The notes under the pieces: model-generated | Databases searched by the model: none | Seen by the model: the letters and a program-made list of their open reading frames with translations, nothing else | Told to the model about the DNA's origin: nothing | Assembly (NCBI GenBank): GCA_964413265.1 | Contig: CAYPRX010000073.1 | Coordinates: 107,379 to 171,378 of the forward strand | Origin: CAVYGN01 sp964413265 | GTDB taxonomy: Bacteria; Spirochaetota; Brevinematia; Brevinematales; JAOACQ01 | Length of the DNA stretch: 64,000 nucleotides | Direction of reading: 5' to 3' | Position numbers and translations under genes: made by a program | Shown: positions 61,452-64,000 of the stretch, in pieces | Position numbering within the stretch: the first letter of the stretch is position 1 | Layout of the letters: each line of letters begins with the position of its first letter

Positions 61452-62537
61452 TTAAATAATATCACCGGTAAGCCTGCCGTACTCTCTCAAAACTTCTTTT
61501 TCCCTCTGTTTAAGGTTTTTAGGAACATCTATAATTACTTCGTAATAAATATCCCCTCTGATCTTCGACCTGATGTCGGGAATTCCCTCATTTTTAAGCC
61601 TGATCTGGTGCCCTGATTGGACCCCTGATGGTATGCTGATCTTTTTCTTACCCTCCAGGGAATCAACTTCTATCTGCCCCCCAAAAACAGCCTTCGGAAA
61701 ACTTATCTTGAACTTCCCGTAAAGATCAGTCCCCCTGCGTTCAAAAACCGTATTATTTTTAATATGTATCAAAACATAAAGATCTCCTCGGGGTCCTCCA
61801 TTCCGTCCCGCATCTCCCTCATCTGAAACCCTCAGACGTACTCCGTCATCAACGCCCGCGGGTACCTTCACAGTGATGAATGAATCCTTTTCGTTTATTC
61901 CTGAACCGCGGCAATTCGGACAGGGATCAGAAATTACACTTCCAGCCCCATGACATTCCGGGCATGTTGTAGAAATGCTGAAAAATCCCTGGGTAGTCCT
62001 AACTGTTCCCCTTCCTCCGCAGGTCGGACATGTCCCGGACCTTGAACCGCTCCTGCTGCCAGTCCCATGGCAAACATCACAGGCATCGTTTCTCCTGACC
62101 TTTATCTTCAGGCTTTTATCTGTTAATACATCCGCAAGGTCCATGTTAATATCTGCCCTGATATCAGAGCCCCTCGTATAAGTTTTTGTCCTTGTCCTTC
62201 TTGAAGTTCCTCCTCCGAAAAATGTATTGAATATATCCTCGAAACCCGTTCCTCCGAATATATCATCAAAGTCAAAGGACGAAGCCTGACCACGGCCCTC
62301 GTATCCCTGAGTGAATGCTGAATGTCCGAATTGATCGTACATCCTTCTTTTTTCAGGATTTGACAATACCTCGTATGCTTCGTTTATCTCCTTGAATTTC
62401 TCTTCAGCAACTTTATCACCCGGGTTCCTATCCGGATGATATTTCATAGCTAACTGCCTGAAAGCCTTTTTTATCTCATCGTCGCTAGCGTTCCTTGGTA
62501 TGCCAAGGATGTCATAATAATCCTTACTGGTTGCCAT
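61452..62537 (-). CDS. dnaJ: Chaperone DnaJ
   Basis: A 361-residue type I J-protein. The J domain (5-70) has YHPDRNPGDK with HPD, followed by the Gly/Phe region, then the four CxxCxGxG zinc repeats (CDVCHGTG, CPTCGGRG, CPECHGAG, CPNCRGSG) and two beta-sandwich substrate domains. It stimulates DnaK ATPase. GAGGT lies 5 bases before the ATG. It follows dnaK by 122 bases containing a terminator-like hairpin. No CIRCE operator is visible. Confidence 0.96.
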   Translation of the reverse strand: MATSKDYYDILGIPRNASDDEIKKAFRQLAMKYHPDRNPGDKVAEEKFKEINEAYEVLSNPEKRRMYDQFGHSAFTQGYEGRGQASSFDFDDIFGGTGFEDIFNTFFGGGTSRRTRTKTYTRGSDIRADINMDLADVLTDKSLKIKVRRNDACDVCHGTGSRSGSRSGTCPTCGGRGTVRTTQGFFSISTTCPECHGAGSVISDPCPNCRGSGINEKDSFITVKVPAGVDDGVRLRVSDEGDAGRNGGPRGDLYVLIHIKNNTVFERRGTDLYGKFKISFPKAVFGGQIEVDSLEGKKKISIPSGVQSGHQIRLKNEGIPDIRSKIRGDIYYEVIIDVPKNLKQREKEVLREYGRLTGDII

Positions 62538-62553
62538 TTATTACCTCAAATTC

Positions 62554-62619
62554 AAAAAAAAGGCCGCCCTTCTATAAACCAGTACAGTTCTAAAAACCGC
62601 ACCTTGAAATGGACAGCCT
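62554..62619 (-). terminator. Terminator or attenuator between dnaK and dnaJ
   Basis: Minus strand: AGGCTGTCC pairs with GGGCGGCCT (9 pairs, two G-U), the loop holds an inner helix (GTGCGGTT with AACTGTAC), and a run of about eight T follows. It probably lets only part of dnaK transcripts reach dnaJ. Confidence 0.55.
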
Positions 62620-62659
62620 CTTTACTAAAATATTTAATTTAAATTATTAAATAGATTCT

Positions 62660-64000
62660 CTACTTTTTTTTATTTTCATCATCATTATCGTCGTCAACAA
62701 CTTCGGCATCGACAATCTTTTCTTCGTTTTTCGAAGAATCTTCTGCCTTTTTATTCGACGAATCCTCACCTGGCTGGCCGGATTGTCCCTGCTGACCGTA
62801 TGCTGTACTTTTATACAACTGCTCCGAAATTTTGTGGGAAATTCTGGTAAGTTCTTCCATTTCCGATTTTATTCTCGATTCATCATCGCCCTTGATGGCC
62901 TCTCTCAAACTCTTGACTTTTGTCTCCACATCAACCTTGTCTTTCGGATCTATCTTATCCCCATATTCTTTTACAGTTTTTTCAATAGAGTAAGCAAGAT
63001 TATCAGCCTGATTTTTCAGTTCGACAAGTTCTTTTGTCTTTTTATCAGCCTCAGCGTACTTTTCGGCCTCCTGCTGCATCTTTTTAATTTCTGCCTCATT
63101 CAAACCGCTTGAGGATTCTATTCTTATCTTTTGCTCTTTTCCTGTTCCCATATCCTTCGCCGATACATGAAGTATTCCATTTGCATCGATATCAAAAGTT
63201 ACCTCGATCTGCGGAATACCCCGGGGAGCGGGAGGAATCCCTTCGAGCATGAACATTCCTAGAGTCCTGTTGTCCCTTGCCATAGGACGTTCACCCTGCA
63301 GAACATGTATCTGAACAGCGGTCTGGTTTTCTTCCGCTGTAGAGAAAATCTGCGACTTCTTAGTAGGAATGGTTGTATTTCGGGGAATCAATACGGTTGA
63401 GACTCCACCTAAGGTTTCAATCCCGAGGGAAAGAGGTGTAACATCAAGCAGGAGAAGGTCCTTCATATCTCCTGTTAATACTGCCCCCTGTATTGCGGCA
63501 CCTACAGCCACAACCTCATCAGGGTTTACTCCTTTTGATGGCTCTTTATTAAAAATATTTTTAACTGTCTGAACGATAAGAGGCATTCTCGTCATACCGC
63601 CGACAAGTATCACCTCATCGATTTTCTCTTTTGTTATATTGGCGTCCTTTAAAACATTAAGACAAGGCTGAATTGATCTATCGACGAATGACCTCGCTAT
63701 ATTTTCAAGCTGGCTTCTTGTCATGTTCTGTTGAAGGTGCTTCGGGCCGCTCGAATCGGCTGTTATGTACGGAAGGTTTATCTGTGTCTCCATTTTCGAC
63801 GAAAGCTCTATTTTAGCTTTTTCAGCTGAATCCTTGAGCCTCTGGATAGCCATTGGGTCCTTAGAAAGGTCCACTCCGGTATCCTTCCTGAACTCCTGGA
63901 TCATATATTCCATCACAGCATGATCAACATCGTCTCCGCCAAGGTGAGTGTCCCCGTTAGTCGCCTTCACCTCAAAAACGCCGTCACCGATTTCGAGGAT
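62660..64000 (-). CDS. dnaK: Chaperone DnaK, C-terminal part (cut by window edge)
   Basis: Partial gene; the reading frame is open to the window end and begins here with DGVFEVKATNGDTHLGGDD, so roughly the first 180-190 residues lie outside. Visible are the end of the ATPase domain (EVILVGGMTRMPLIVQTV, NPDEVVAVGAAIQGAVL), the linker and substrate-binding domain (LLDVTPLSLGIETLGG, GERPMARDNRTLGMF) and the lid, ending in an acidic tail DDDNDDENKKK instead of EEVD. It is the main Hsp70 and lies upstream of dnaJ. Confidence 0.96.
   Translation of the reverse strand: MLEIGDGVFEVKATNGDTHLGGDDVDHAVMEYMIQEFRKDTGVDLSKDPMAIQRLKDSAEKAKIELSSKMETQINLPYITADSSGPKHLQQNMTRSQLENIARSFVDRSIQPCLNVLKDANITKEKIDEVILVGGMTRMPLIVQTVKNIFNKEPSKGVNPDEVVAVGAAIQGAVLTGDMKDLLLLDVTPLSLGIETLGGVSTVLIPRNTTIPTKKSQIFSTAEENQTAVQIHVLQGERPMARDNRTLGMFMLEGIPPAPRGIPQIEVTFDIDANGILHVSAKDMGTGKEQKIRIESSSGLNEAEIKKMQQEAEKYAEADKKTKELVELKNQADNLAYSIEKTVKEYGDKIDPKDKVDVETKVKSLREAIKGDDESRIKSEMEELTRISHKISEQLYKSTAYGQQGQSGQPGEDSSNKKAEDSSKNEEKIVDAEVVDDDNDDENKKK

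Noticed and set aside
1..64000. Mobile elements, CRISPR arrays, prophage or antiphage systems
   Set aside because: No transposase, integrase, repeat-spacer array, restriction or toxin motifs were seen on either strand.

Overview
The window is AT-rich, gene-dense bacterial DNA that looks like a spirochaete chromosome. The strongest evidence is a tandem pair of FlaA-type flagellar filament sheath proteins (11513-13137), a family known from the periplasmic flagella of spirochaetes. LptC- and LptA/OstA-like proteins (43150-44702), a TonB-dependent receptor and many lipoproteins with lipobox cysteines show a double-membrane cell with a lipopolysaccharide-type export route. That argues against Borrelia and Treponema and for a Leptospira/Brachyspira/Exilispira-like or uncultured lineage; I cannot name the genus. 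Most genes are housekeeping, and I see no phage, insertion sequence, CRISPR array, rRNA or tRNA gene. No stretch over 300 bases lacks a gene: the longest gaps are 51014-51260 (riboswitch and divergent promoters) and 8637-8861 (promoter and leader region).

Layout. 1-1684: 5' part of glnE, divergent from a class II glutamine amidotransferase (nitrogen metabolism). 1750-7418: TetR-regulated HlyD/ABC efflux operon, laid out like E. coli cecR-ybhGFSR but with the double ATPase YbhF split into two genes. 7411-8636: uracil-DNA glycosylase and RdgB, overlapping by 4 bases. 8862-15545: DUF1015-like protein, lipoprotein, panD, two flaA genes, terminator, seven-repeat WD40 lipoprotein, and a PilZ protein whose two motifs are unusually far apart. 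15574-23285 (minus): tyrS, sir2, receiver/histidine kinase, B12-dependent nrdJ, K+ channel, cyclic-nucleotide-binding protein. 23401-26524: xth, iron-type alcohol dehydrogenase, prfB with its programmed frameshift. 26493-34538 (minus): nucleotide-sugar SDR, mutS2, glycosyltransferase, a hypothetical gene, carD, recR, ybaB, dnaX. 34711-38005: secreted protein, then xseA, rpmE and rho on minus. 38148-42225 (minus): a four-gene operon coding for an unknown soluble protein, a very small FtsX-like permease, an FtsE/LolD-like ATPase and a membrane-anchored TIM-barrel glycosidase-like protein. 42336-48120: endonuclease V, the lpt genes with a TrmB regulator, a Nim-like flavoprotein, ligA. 48220-53922: a B12 uptake locus made of beta-propeller lipoprotein and BtuB behind a cobalamin riboswitch, with divergent btuFCD. 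53968-57434 (minus): membrane class III cyclase and coiled-coil/PQQ-propeller protein. 57621-64000: priA, mrdA, dnaJ and a truncated dnaK.

How parts fit together. B12 import (48220-53922) would feed the B12-dependent ribonucleotide reductase NrdJ. The cyclase (55512-57434) could make the ligand of the small CNBD protein, whose gene overlaps that of the K+ channel. DNA repair and replication genes (udg, rdgB, xth, mutS2, recR, dnaX, xseA, nfi, ligA, priA) are unusually numerous but scattered.

The best candidates for something undescribed are the mini-FtsEX/glycosidase-like operon and the BtuG-like propeller lipoprotein in the riboswitch-controlled btuB operon. The PilZ protein with a domain inserted between its motifs is a third. 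Consensus sigma-70-type promoters (TTGACA/TATAAT-like boxes, 16-18 base spacers) are visible upstream of many operons and are listed. All functional calls rest on reading motifs by eye, without database searches.
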